This document shows, one piece after another, positions 43,601 through 59,640 of a stretch of 64,000 bases of DNA. The translations under genes and the position numbers were made by a program. Position 1 is the stretch's first letter; each line of letters starts with the position of its first letter. Under the pieces are notes generated by a model that made no database searches, was not told the DNA's origin, and was given only the letters and a program-made list of their open reading frames with translations. This DNA comes from Phallusia mammillata (taxonomy: Eukaryota; Chordata; Ascidiacea; Phlebobranchia; Ascidiidae), in assembly GCA_003260075.1 (NCBI GenBank), contig QLIY01000148.1, positions 1-64,000 of the forward strand, given 5' to 3'.

Positions 43601-46562
43601 TTTGTTTGTTTAAAATGGGGTTAGTATAAGCTTCCTAATTTTTTAGTTAATAAGCAATTTTTTAACACGTTTCAATGCAAAGTCAGATTAAAGAAGCCAA
43701 AACAATGGGAACACATATTTTAAATTTAATATACTGTTATTTTTTTTCTAAATTGCGGTTAGTATAAGCTTCATACCTGTTAGCGCATGGCACACTGTCA
43801 TCATAATCATCATCAATTTTTTCTTGTTTAATCAACGTTGTCGAGGTGGCCATCTGTATGACACGTCAAAGTGTGTATGCATCTATACACATTGAGGTCG
43901 CACATACAGTAGCCTACACAGCACACATACGCCTCCCTATATGACAGCACCTGTCAAATCAAATGCAAAGACTGAAGTGTATTGCGCGACTGGCAAGTCA
44001 ACTGTCAAAGCAATCGAACTGTTCAAGTACAATGCGTTGTTATAACATCTAAACGTGTTTGAATTTCGTATATGTTTAGCAACTTGACTGCAACCCATAA
44101 GACCGACTTGGCTGCATACATTTGACATCAGCAATCAATACAGTCTTCGCGCCTGTCGCTAAGCCTGACCCTCAAATGTGCAACTTGTGTGCCAAATTGT
44201 TCACTTCAGACACGGTCTAAAGGCAAACAGCAGAACAGGCGCAAAAGAGCGTGCTAGCAGAAACGCTTTTGGCAAACCACAAGATTTCGGCGCGGTCGCA
44301 TTCCCTGCCAAGAAAACTGCCTCAAACCGGTTCTGACTGGTTCCTGGCGTCGGTTTTAACGATAAAATATAAATATACAACAGGTATGCGCGCTAATACA
44401 CAAATCTGCTAGAGTTTTTCAATGTACACCAATGCACTAACGAATAATGAATGCACAACACTGTGTACCACCTCACAAACGAACCACTAAAAACAATACT
44501 ACATATTATGACTTAACATAAGGTTTATTTTTAACATATTTACACATAATTAATAAACCACAGAATTTGACCAATTATAGTACATGGCGCCCTTAAACTG
44601 CTTTTAAGTTTCGACTCGAATTAAAATGCGACTAGAGGCGCCAGCTCTACATAACAGCCAACCCAGGTACGTGACTAGAAGACTTGGTAGCAAGCCAACC
44701 TGATTTCGCCACAGACCAGACGCGCTGGCATGCGGTGGCTGCTTTCTGACGTCAATGGTATAGCGTATGTCGCTTGGCTGCCTTTGGGCAAGACTCCTAC
44801 TGTGTATTGAAACCGCCAAGTTTGGCTTTTACGTTTACATGTTCAACTTTATGCCGAAAAACAGCAGCAACTTCGCTCTGTTTTTACAATTGCTGGCTTA
44901 GAATAATGCAGCTTTGTTTACGCATGTGACATTACAATGGGTATTGTGTTATATTTTTTGCACAACTCTGTTTTACCAAAATGTAAATAACCAACGGCCA
45001 GGCGAAACATAAATACGATAGGCTCTACTTGACCCCTGGAGTGTTGGGTGACAAAAACGACACTAAAAAACCCTAGAAGCTAGATTTTTTGTGTAAGTAA
45101 GCAACAATTTAACGCTTTTGCTATTTGTAAAAAAACAGAGAATATTTTTTTGCAAACCTATTTATCAGCCGTCTATAGCGGCAATAGCGCCTAAACTAAA
45201 CGGTACAAAATGTGGAAATGATACTACGCATTGTAAAATGTTATTGCACTCAAACACACATATTTTATATAAAATACCTATAATTTTCGCAAATTGCCAT
45301 GTTCGCCAGGAATGATGTATTTTTGGAGGAACTGGAATTTTATGGCGGTTTTGTGCCGATTAAATGAACCATATCTTGTTTGAATGAACTCCAAACAACA
45401 AAGCGCTCTTGTATAACACAGGGCTTTGACCTTGGGTCGACCTCTATCGCACCTTTAAGCTGTGGATTGCATCAACTTTGCAAGAGCTAATTTTATGTCT
45501 GACACTTGTTATTTAACCAAACTACCGTGCTTGGCATTTTCATGCGGATATAAAAACCATGGCTTACAGCGTAGGCCTACAGCCGAACACAATTTTTACT
45601 GTCTGCACGGGTTGGAGAAATATATAAAGCCACAAAAAACTAACTGTTAAGAATTTTTGGTTAGCCAACAAATGTTTTGGTTCAATTTCTGTCCACAAAG
45701 TAACTTAAAACTTTTGACAAATCAAGTGTTATAGCGTAATTAGCTTTTTATAATTGTTGCAGCCTGCATACACATCAGGCAAATGATGGTGTAAAATAGA
45801 TCAAATTTATGTAACAGACTTAAAAATATGCTAGAAATAACACAACAAGGAGAACAGCTCAACAAGATACTCTTCATTTGTATACGGTACCTGATTTTTT
45901 TACAAAGAATAGCCTCAAACTGAAAAAACAAACAACTAACTAGAGGTCACAAAACATTTTAACAAACATCTTTAAATTGCCCTAAAAACTGAACCCTGCA
46001 GCTATAGCACTGCCTTAGTATACAAGAATAACCGCCAGCCCTTCTACCGACACATTCTACTGCCAACCGACTTTTTGGCGTTCAAATACTTCCAAGATTG
46101 TGGGCTTACGTTCAAAACTCTGTGAGGCGCGCCGAAGTAATCAGTGCACTTGGATCTCTGCCAAAATTCCCTCCAATTTTGCCCTGCGCGCTTTTCGACC
46201 AATTAACTAAAGTTGTATTGCTTAGTAATTTGTTGTTATTTTTTTCGCACAAAAAGTTTCTCAATAATTCTTTACTTATTTTGAAATATTTGCTACTTGT
46301 TTATATTATTTTTATGTATTCTTTTGTTAACTTGTAAAGAAATGCTAAAAAAATTGAATAATTGTTTGTAAAGCAACGTTAATAGACCAAGATCATTAAA
46401 TTTTGCAAAAGAAAACATTGAACAAAATTAAAGTCCATGGAATACACATGATTTCGATGTTTTGGGAAATCACCTTTGTTTGATCCAACTTCAACATTTC
46501 CACTTCTAGTGCTGTTAACGTGATTTTTGATTTGTAAATTTCTGTTCACCGCCTAATAATTA

Positions 46563-49500
46563 ATGGAAACAGAACGCATGAAATCGATTGTGAGGTGGCC
46601 TTTTCCCAAAGAACCACACCCACTGTGGTGGAGATGTAGCAGTTCCGTAACTATGACTGCTGTCGCAACATTGAGTAAAATTTGGTTGTGCTACCTCAAT
46701 TCCACCAAAGTGTATCGTAGCGAGGTGTTTAACAAACTGGTTGCCCAACGTACACCTGAAATGCCCCTTATTACAGGTAAATCATGAATAAATGTTGTTT
46801 TAGGACATTAAATTATTTACTGGTAGGTTTTTGTGTTAAATCTTACTATGTTAAGAACATTGATACCGGTACGTATTCCAAGTCAATTTAATGTTTGATT
46901 TAAGCCTGTATTTGTTTGTGTAGCTTTGTATGCAATTGTCATGACAACGCTATTTCCAGTTTAAGCAGTAGTGGGATTCAATTTTATTGTCAGCCGGTTC
47001 TATCACAAAAGTCATATTTTTCAGTCGGTTCTGTTACAAAACATCCATTGACAGTTACCAGTAATGCTAACCGGTTCGCTGATCTCATAAATTTTGTGAC
47101 ACGGTTCTATAGAACTGGTGCGAACCGGCTGAATCCCACCACTGAGGTTTAGTTTATTTTTTGTCACCAAAAGTTTTATGTTTTTTGCATTATCAGAGGC
47201 TACTTGCTACATACTTTATGCATTATTTCTGTCAAAGTAACATTTCATTGACCGCTGGTGATTTTTTTATTTATTCAGTGTGCAATCACCACAGCTGCAT
47301 GGACGACCCCCTGTTTGCTGGAGCGTTAGATTGGAAAACAATCTTTCAACCTCGAAAGCTTCGATGGATGTTAGGAGCACACGATATATGCTTCTCAAAA
47401 CCATGGCATGCATTTTTCTTTGGACTTGGAAAGGTAATAAAAGGCAGACGGACATTTTCTTGCCTAAACTGCTTGAACAATAAAATAGCTCATTTTAAAT
47501 ATAACATGTCTTTAGTTTCAACTTACTTTTTTGATTTTTGACTAAGCTTTACTGACTAAGTTTAAACTTTCTGGTAATCCTAGTACATATTTATGTCAAA
47601 AAAGCAATAGAGTGCTTTAACACAACTAATACACAGTGAGAGAAATTTTAGTGTATTAACTACTTTCTAGCAAAACTCCCAAGGTACTGGTGTACATAAA
47701 ATACATCTTGCAGACGTTTCAACAATCTCTGTTGTCATCAGAAAAGTAGGTTGCACACCACTATATACACCAGACCATTTCCTTGGCAGTTTTATGATTA
47801 AATTACTTTTCAAGTTAGTGTATAGTGTTCCTAAATCATTCTTTATGTGTTAGAATAATGAAGTTTGCAGTGTTGAAGAACTGCCGCCATATAAAGTTAT
47901 TCATGTACTTTATTCTCTTTAAGAGATCTAAACTCTATGCCTTATTGTATTTTGATTCAAGTTTTTACAAACAACATCTTGGTTTGTAGACGTTTCCTGT
48001 GGTTCGTGGTGACGGAGTTTTTCAGCGTGGTATGGACAGTGCTTTGGCCAAACTCAATCAGAATGAATGGGTCCATGTGTTTCCTGAAGGAAAAGTAAAC
48101 ATGGACAAAACATGGATAAGGTGGAATAAATTAAATGTCAAATTACAATGAATAATATCACACATGCCATTGTAGGCTTAACACAGTTATACAAAGACTT
48201 AATACAAAGAAGTAGTGCATTGAAACAATTAAATCAGGGGCGGGGAACCTACTTAGCACTGCGGGCCGCATGAATTACACAACATTTTCGGTCGGGCCAA
48301 ACATTTTGTTAAATTCCGTGTTATAATATTATAATACAGGTTTATCACTTATTTCGACTAAAAATAAGAGTTTGTCCATTCTTTCTTGAATACCCTAGAT
48401 CCATTATATCGATCTGTCTTTTTTTCCAAGAACATATTTAAAATACCAATATAAGGATCCACGCTAACAGCTCTAAACGCAATTTAAAAAAATACACCAC
48501 ATGGCAAATGATTTATTACTGCAAGGATAGGCAATCGAGTTACTGTTACGTCACGAATAAAGCAAGTGGTTGAATGTGTAGCAATTTTTAGAAGTTTGGC
48601 GTCATAATGTGGATGGGGAGATTACCAGAAGTGTCGAAGTCATTTCAAGGACATATTTGTACATAAAAAATTTATTGTTTTTTTATACTATGTTGTATAC
48701 TGTACCTATACTAAAATATGCTGTATACTAAAATTATGTTGTATACTAAAATTGTGACGGGGGCCACATTAAAAAGGCAAGCGGGCCACATGCGGCCCGC
48801 GGGCCGCAGGTTCCCCACCCCTGAATTAAATGTTTAAACATTTACAAAGTGGCCATGTTTTGTCAAAAGGAACAGCTTTACACACTTCTCTATTGGTATG
48901 ACTTTTGAAGTTACCTTACAAAAATCTTTTCACTGACAATCAAAATTTTTGTAATGCTGTAGAATTTTTTTGGTGTTTTTGTTTAACCGATGGAAAATTT
49001 AGACCACTGATGATTTTATTCACATTGATCTTTTTGTTTCAGGTTAAAATGGGGAGTTGGTCGATTGATTAGCGAATGCAAGAAAACTCCATTAGTTCTG
49101 CCCATGTATCATCTCGGCATCGATGATATTCTCCCCAACACAAAACCGTACTTACCTAAAATAGGTTCGTTGAATTGTCTGTTGCATTTAAATAATTTTA
49201 TGTCAAACAGGCTTGTCATAAAAAAAGACAGGTTACTACCTGCATGCATTTTAATTCTCATCTTGGTTTTCTGTGATATACCTGGTGAGACCATGGATTA
49301 CGTCGGTAATATTAAACTCTGCAACTTACCCACTAGTATATATGTACCATATTTACTCAATTGTATGTGACGTGTTTTGCTGCTAAGAAATTACATTTGA
49401 CTGTAAACGGCACAAATGGAAGGATAAAAAAACTAAAAAGGGCCCACATGTGAATAAATATGGTAAAGTTTTTGGTAAAACCTTTTTAACAAGAGAATGA

Positions 49501-49803
49501 AAAACATCTATTGCAGGGATTTAACTGGCATTCAATAACTGCTAAAATGAAAATTAATCACTAAACCACTGATTGTGAAAACTCTTTGTTTCATTTTGTT
49601 TGCCTCTTTTGAAATCCCACATTATTTCAGGGAAAAAAGTGACCATTTTAATTGGACATCCAATTGACTTTGGTGATCAACTTAAAAAGGCCCAGCAACT
49701 TGGATTAAGTGCAAAAGAAATTCGGAAATCTGTTACAGACATTATACAAGATGAACTAGAAAAACTTAGAATTGAAACCCAACAACTGCATGAAGCCAGA
49801 TGA
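46563..49803 (+). CDS. TAFAZZIN: Tafazzin, cardiolipin transacylase
   Basis: A mitochondrial acyltransferase that remodels cardiolipin. Exons 46563-46776, 47279-47433, 47990-48120, 49043-49164 and 49631-49803 are GT-AG and in phase, giving 264 residues; human isoforms are 262-292. The catalytic HX4D motif is NHHSCMDDP with His75 and Asp80. [11 protein letters not shown] and the FPEGK block (154-158) follow in the expected order, then [14 protein letters not shown] near the substrate groove. A hydrophobic N-terminal segment (about 28-46) should anchor it to the membrane facing the intermembrane space. The gene is compact, with fewer introns than vertebrates. It faces away from the kelch gene and converges with PRMT6. 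A poly(A) signal lies at 49919-49924. Confidence 0.95.
46966..47144 (+). mobile_element. hAT-type MITE in tafazzin intron 1
   Basis: It begins cagtagtgggattcaa and ends gaatcccaccactg. The flanks agtttaag and aggtttag match at 6 of 8 positions, an eroded target-site duplication. Confidence 0.8.
47690..47840 (-). repeat. Dispersed repeat with CTGATGA...GAAACG motif (family B)
   Basis: On the minus strand, ctgatgacaacagagattgt then tgaaacgtctgc (core at 47741-47713). It is followed on the plus strand by 'gattaaattacttttcaagt'. Related sequence is at 840-960 (diverged) and 59604-59639. Confidence 0.6.
48235..48823. mobile_element. Non-autonomous hAT element, 589 bases, 8-bp TSD
   Basis: The termini are caggggcggggaacc and the inverse ggttccccacccctg, each followed by a GC-rich gggccgcatg block. 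The identical flanks aattaaat are at 48227-48234 and 48824-48831. It lies in tafazzin intron 3 and has no transposase frame. Confidence 0.9.
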
Positions 49804-49918
49804 CATGAAGTGAAATTGTTTTACTAACTCATTTTTTACTGTGCCTGAAAAGTGTCACCTGTTCGGTTCTAATGGTAATTTTTCTATGCAAACGATACAT
49901 TTACTGTAAAATGTAGCA

Positions 49919-49924
49919 AATAAA
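49919..49924 (+). terminator. Poly(A) signal of tafazzin
   Basis: An AATAAA lies about 115 bases after the stop codon, the first such hexamer on this strand downstream of the gene. Confidence 0.55.
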
Positions 49925-50089
49925 ACAAAATTTCTCAGCAATCGGAGTCATGTATTCAGCATATGTTATCTATGAGTCAGCATATGTTATCTATGTTCTG
50001 TTGTTTTGTGGAAAGAATCACACACAAATGCACTGAATTGCTTAAAAGGCGCTGCCAGTTATTCTTTAGAAGTACATTGAAGTTCCTTG

Positions 50090-50150
50090 ATGTTGACCTG
50101 GGATTCGAACCCACAACCCTAAGACTACAACACTTAGCTTATAAAACTTA
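50090..50150 (-). repeat. tRNA-like B-box remnant
   Basis: On the minus strand 'gggttcgaatcccaggtc' is a good B box with a complementary arm. The 5' half does not form a tRNA. It is probably a SINE remnant between the converging tafazzin and PRMT6 genes. Confidence 0.4.
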
Positions 50151-50575
50151 TGAAATCTAATTAAGACCGGTAATCTGCATGTAAGATTTCTTTAATGTTT
50201 ATGCTTTCTAAATCATCATCTAGTCAACAAGTCATTAGTCGAAACATTAGAAAAGACAAGCAAATGTTATCTTTACGTACCATGTTCATTTATTTTCCTA
50301 ATACACGATGGTAAATTTAAATTTGCCTAATTTTTGAAGCACATGAAGTAGTGAAACAAACGACACAGTGACAACAGGACATTACATAAACACGTGACAA
50401 AATAATGGGAGATTGCGTTGTGTAAGGCAGTGCAGATCAGAAATGAACGAACGCCAGAACTTTCGGTTCAATTGGGACAAAACTGAACTTTTAAGGAGTG
50501 CATAAAAGACAAACTTAACAAGGGAAGAAATATGGAAATTTCAGATAAAACATCATTCTATTTCTATGATATAAG

Positions 50576-50754
50576 CGGTGGTGGAATTCAATATCTTTGT
50601 CAGCTGATTTTATCACAAAAGTCATATTTTTAGCTGGTTTTGTCACAAAAAGTCCATTGACAGTAACTAGTAATGCTAACCGGTTCGCTGATCTCATAAA
50701 ATTTTGTGAGACAGTTCTATAGAACCGGTGCGAACTGGCTGAATCCCACCACTG
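50576..50754 (+). mobile_element. hAT-type MITE with perfect 8-bp TSD
   Basis: It begins cggtggtggaattcaa and ends gaatcccaccactg (179 bases). It is flanked by the identical bases gatataag at 50568-50575 and 50755-50762. This copy establishes the 8-bp target-site duplication of the family. Confidence 0.9.
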
Positions 50755-51237
50755 GATATAAGCCAATGCTTTTCCACCTGGGTACACTATAGAGTGATTT
50801 GCAGTGTGTATAAGATAACATACATACAACACTTACAAACAGTTTTGTTTCCTAAAAAAATAAATAAATTCGCATTTGTGTTTTTCGGATTGACATTTTT
50901 ATGTCTTTAAACCAGCCTAAAATTGTTACATTGATCACACAGGAGTGCAGTGAAACTCAGAGTCAGTTTTGAAGAGGGGCACTAAATAAATGCTGAACTT
51001 TTACACATGCCAGAAAACAATACAAGGTGTTAGGAGCTTGACTCAATAAAAAAAGGTCACAAAAACATTACCTAGCAGTTTGAGCAACACAACACTAGTT
51101 ACAGGCAGGGTCTACTAGAAAACTGTGACATTACCAACACTTTATCAAAAAACATTTTAGCAGTCAAGTTTCAAGTACCAGAAGTGGCTAAAAATGCAGC
51201 ATGTTAAAAAGCATTGACTACAATGTCCACAAACCAA

Positions 51238-55244
<4,007 letters not shown>

Positions 55245-55754
55245 CTAAAGATGGTTTTGCACCAAAAACGGAAAAAACAGCCTTTTCCCCGTTAATTTTT
55301 TGTCAAACTATCTGCACTTGCGAGGTCTTTATGCGGAATGAAGGGCACTAGCGCTGTTGGAAATAATTTAACAAGGGAATTTACATTTTGAAAACATCTG
55401 TCAACAATTTTTGGAACACATGCCATCGAAATCAGTGATGCGTGCAAGAATCAGCCAAGCGAAAATTATACTTTTTTTCCTATTTTATTATTTTTGAACT
55501 TCGAATTTTATCAAACTTTGCATTTGAAAGATTGTTTAAGTGAGTGCTGCATTAAAAAAAGCTTAAATTATTAAACCTAACTTTTTGTCACAGGAAAAAT
55601 ATAATATTTTTTTTATTTTGTTAATCAGTTTATTTTGTTGCTTACAAAAATTCACTTGCTGCTTTCATTTAATTTATTGTTTTCAATTTTTCGACACAAC
55701 AAATTATCGCAGAATTACACTTTGCGCACCAAACAAAATTTAATTCCTCTTATT

Positions 55755-58700
55755 TCACTTTTGACGCGGCATGACGTCATAGCTGTAGATTTCTTGGCCG
55801 TCTCTTCCTTGGATGAAAATCATCTTCAAACTATCTTTGGTGATTTCAACCCGAGCGAAACCTCCACCCAAATCATTCATCTCAGCCCAGCTGCAAATTA
55901 GATTATGGATAAAATTGGATGTTTTTTTTTGAGCTTATGTAAAAGAAAAACAGCTTTTTAGTATAATGCTGAAAATAACGGCCCAAAAAGAAGTTTTCTT
56001 AAGAGCTTGGTGCAAAACAACAGCCTGTCCTAAAACCGACAAACTGGAATGACAAAAAGTTTAGATTGGTTACAAATCATGAGACAAATAAGTAAAATTA
56101 GGCCGCTCACGTGAATTGAGCTTGGAAGTCTGTGGCGTCCTTGTTTTTGAATCTTGGACTGACGAAATTGCTGCAACCCACAACAAAATATTCCGTGTTA
56201 GATGCAGGGTTGTCTTTCAGATGCTGCAAAATAAATACATTGATACTGGTTGTAAAATCTGATATTTATACCTGTTTTGAAAAAGTCTTGAGTTTATGTG
56301 AGTTAAGTTTATTTCGATTGGTGAAAGCAAACATAGCGACACAATTACACTAAAACAATCACCAAGCCGGAAATAGCTGCGCAACGTTGAAACGTTATGG
56401 AGCGAAAAACAGTGAAGGGCACAATTGGTGGATAATGATTAAACGTGCAGCAGCTGCAACTATTTACTTCAGAAAAAGCCGTAACTTTAGAAACAGAGGT
56501 TTTATATTCGTTTCCAATCAAAAATGTTAAGGATATCTTTGATTTTAAGAACGTTTCTTGTGACAAATTAGAACGAAATTGTGACGTCATTTATTAGTGA
56601 CGTAGTAAAAAAATATTTCACATCTGATTTATTTAAAAACAATCACTATTTACTGTTACTTCCTTATCGGATAAAGGAAACATTTACTTCCCCTCATTGG
56701 ATAAAACAATTTCTAGTTACCTGTAAGTTGTGTTCGTGTCCGGCAATGTACGCTGACACTTTGTACTGGTCCAGCAGGGGGCGCAAACGGTCGTACAGGC
56801 AACTGATGGTCGGTCCAGTGTTTCCGGCAGCCAACACAGGAAAATGACCGACAACAATCACGTAGTCGAAACTGTCACATGAAACAATAGAAGTTCCTTA
56901 ATGTAGTTTTCATGCAACAAGTCGCGAGAAGTTTACTCATTATTGGCTATTTGCTTCAAACAAGCAATTCCTCGAAGTATGGAATGGTAGTATGAATTAT
57001 CCTGTTTAAAAATCCACAATTTGTACATGCTATCACACACGTTTGATCAGAAAATCTATGAATACATTCCCGTGCAAGACTTAATTACATGAATTGATTC
57101 ATGTAAATATCATGCATGAAACTTCAAACGTTAAGTTGGGTTGAAAAATAAAGTCTAGTTTGAACTCCTACAGTAGCAGTTTACAACGGTTGATTCTGTT
57201 TGGTCTAGGGTTTATCCACTGGGTTTTGAATTAAGTTGATTTGGGTTTTTTCCACTGGGTTTTGAATTAAGTTCAGTTGAGTTTGTTTCGTTCGAAAGAA
57301 GACAACATAGCGACACAATTTCACCAAAACAATCACAAGCCGGAAATAGCTGCGCAACGTTGAAACGTTTCTGGAGGGCGAAACAGTGGAGGGCGCAATT
57401 GGTGGATAATGGTTAAACACGCTGCAGTTACACCTTACTACTGCACAATATTACACATCTTGTACAAACCTTTGGCTGCTTTCCAGTTGTTCTTCCACCC
57501 AAGTCCACTGCATCTCCGCAATTGTGCCGTTGATAGGTGTTCCCTCGGAGTTAATCCCGCATTGAATGGTTGTGTCCATCATTATAATACGGATGGTAGT
57601 GTTAGTTGGAGTTAGAGTGAAGTCCAGTGAATACCAGTACCATGGGTAGGTCCTGAACAGTACAACATAGTGGACCGTCGTACATAAGCTATTGCTGCCA
57701 GGGATATTATCAAGTTTATAAAGCTCTTCTGGCAAGTGTAATTTTATTCCGACATTTCAACGCCCCCCCCCCCTATGCAGGTCGCCTTCATCAGGGTAAA
57801 TAACACTGAATGCGCGTAGTAGCCTACAGTGCACAACAAGTGAAACACCATCGGGAAAAAGCTTAAAAACTGTTTGGTTCCAGAAATTCTGTGTTTGTTA
57901 TTTAGTTTTATTGAGCCGGGCTTGTTTGGGTCGAGTTAAGGCCTCGGGTTTTTAATAAAACGAGTTAAATTCGGCCTGAATTTATACTTGGTCTAATTTG
58001 TGACGCAATTTCATCTTAGCAAAGCTTACTTACAGTTCTAGTTGGGCCCATTTCTTTTTAATCAAAAATACATATCGAATTGGGGTCGCGTTTTGCGTCG
58101 TTTTTGGGTTTGTTTTTTGATCTAAATGGCTTCGGGCCGGCTCTTTGTTATCTGTTACAGTTCCTTGTCGATAAAGTTTGGCAAAAATAAATATGTACAG
58201 TAACCTGAGACAATTAAAAGAAACAGTCGATCAGTGGAGTGGTTGGATATAAATAGAAATCGTGTTTACCAGCGTGAAGAGATGTGAGAATAGTCCAGCT
58301 GTGCTTGTGCGTTGCCATGCCAATCGTGGTTACCCATGGTCGGGTACCAAGGTACGTAGAGGGCTGGACTGGTATAAACATCTTCATATGTCAACTGCAC
58401 AACATGCATGATAATAATAAATTGATTAAAAACAGTTTTTATATTAAAACCAACTGATTTCGACGAAACACAAAGTAACAATTAACAAAAAAGTTTTTGT
58501 TTGTTTGATTTTTATCCTCGGTGTGGGCGCGCAACGCCTGAATGCGTTGTGCTCACAATGAGTCCGCCGTCTAGCTGCCTGTTTTTTTGCACGTTTGATT
58601 TTAATTTTCGGTTTAGGCAGTTGGTGACTGCAATCTAGTTCAACCCTTCGGAAAAAACTGGGTTGGAGCAGTGCCGCTTAAGTTTCTTGCTCAGAGGAAA

Positions 58701-59280
58701 CACAAGCGACCGAGATAGGATTAGAACCAATGACCTTGTGATTACAAGGCGGTTGCGCTAACCACTCGGCTAACTTGGCGGCTTTTAAAATGATAACGCT
58801 GCTTTCCATGTCGATAAACGTACAATGAAACAAAAAATAGACAAACCAATCAATTTAAACGAAGTCTGGCATTTCGACGATCTACATAAAATACAATTGT
58901 CTAAATTTTTACCTTAAATCTTTCGTCTTTCTCATCTTTAACGCCAAGAAAATAGAAATTATCGCCGTTTGCAATCACGAAATTGGTCTTCTTCGCTGTA
59001 GCGACTTTGCCCATTTCCCCTGCCACGGTATGTTGGGTGGGAGTTGTGTAAAACGGAGGCGGCCATCCCCCAAAGTCACCCGCGATCAAGAAATGCAGAA
59101 GCTCCTGGTTCAAAGTCTCTGCAACAAGAAAACAACTGTTTAATATTCTGTGAAACTCTAAAGAACCGAATATAACTTGCCTTTAATGTTGGTGACCGTA
59201 TTTGCGTCTGGGGCTGGAATGAAACTCGGGCTTGCCACAGCCACACAAAGCAGCAAGCAAATACTCGCTAGACCTGACAT
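55755..59280 (-). CDS. ACP5: Tartrate-resistant (purple) acid phosphatase
   Basis: A secreted or lysosomal di-iron phosphatase. Exons 59280-59181, 59118-58913, 58394-58270, 57652-57470, 56871-56721, 56223-56111 and 55890-55755 join in phase to 337 residues; human ACP5 is 325. The start MSGLASICLLLCVAVA is a signal peptide. All seven metal ligands of the family are visible: Asp48 (GDFGGW), Asp86 and Tyr89 (GDNFYF), Asn124 (GNHDW), His214 (GHFPV), and His250 and His252 (GHEHN). WAEMNDLGGGFARVEI near the end matches the family. Intron 1 must use a GC donor (AAAG|gcaagt), since the nearby GT would bring a stop. The gene follows PRMT6 on the same strand, 511 bases apart. Introns hold repeats and one C-run. 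Confidence 0.95.
56290..56470 (+). repeat. Dispersed 'cggaaatagctgcgcaacgt' repeat
   Basis: It runs from gtttatttcgattggtgaaa through cggaaatagctgcgcaacgt to 'gcacaattggtggataatga'. A second copy lies at 57270-57435 in the next ACP5 intron, and others are at 10290-10500 and 13690-13930. Confidence 0.65.
57680..57830 (-). repeat. Family A repeat copy interrupted by eleven C
   Basis: The copy reads normally to 'gacatttcaacg', then C at 57763-57773, then 'tatgcaggtcgccttcatca'. Other copies have only 'tcc' at this place, so here the C-run replaces a few bases with no duplication of the flanks. Confidence 0.7.
58688..58785 (-). repeat. tRNA-like SINE head
   Basis: On the minus strand gccgccaagttagccgagtg starts a tRNA-like 5' half, followed by ccttg...caagg around a 6-base loop and 'ggttctaatcctatctcgg'. 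The anticodon loop is one base short and the acceptor stem is imperfect, so it is more likely a SINE head than a working tRNA gene. Confidence 0.5.
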
Positions 59281-59341
59281 TGCCAACAACCACTAGTTAA
59301 GACTATTGGATATAACTATAGACAACAATGTAGACTATTTA

Positions 59342-59516
59342 AGATATATAAGCTATTGCTGCCAGGCATAATATCAAGTCTATAGAGCTCTTCTGGCAAT
59401 TCTATTTCATACCGACGTTTCAACGTCCTATACAGGTCGCCTTCATCAGGGTAAATAACACTGAATGCGATTAGTACAGTGCATGATAAACATCTGCCAG
59501 AAGAGCTCTATAAACT
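59342..59516 (-). repeat. Foldback repeat, family A, inverted core
   Basis: The arms tatagagctcttctggca (about 59382) and tgccagaagagctctata (about 59498) enclose a core with ctgatgaaggcgacctgtat on the minus strand (CTGATGA at 59449-59443). The core is opposite in direction to the copy at 43382. Confidence 0.7.
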
Positions 59517-59603
59517 TGTATGCTGTTTAACCTTATCAATGCACTAACTATTGTCTATGTTAGAAGCATAACTGGTAGAGGGCTTGTATAAACTGAATAC
59601 AAG

Positions 59604-59640
59604 TTATTGCAACGTTTCAACAATCGCTGTTGTCATCAGT
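59604..59640 (-). repeat. Family B repeat core
   Basis: On the minus strand ctgatgacaacagcgattgt then tgaaacgttg. It differs from the 47.7 kb copy in the loop only. Confidence 0.5.

Larger units (their letters stand above)
43130..46562. other. Spacer between the divergent kelch and tafazzin genes
   Basis: Apart from the CRE-like cluster (43180-43251) and the foldback repeat (43382-43548), I see no gene with family support. Several short frames occur without splice partners or recognisable motifs. The last few hundred bases before 46563 should hold the tafazzin promoter. Confidence 0.55.

Noticed and set aside
58688..58785. A functional tRNA gene on the minus strand
   Set aside because: The anticodon loop has six bases and the acceptor stem is weak; a similar unit at 40005 points to a SINE family.
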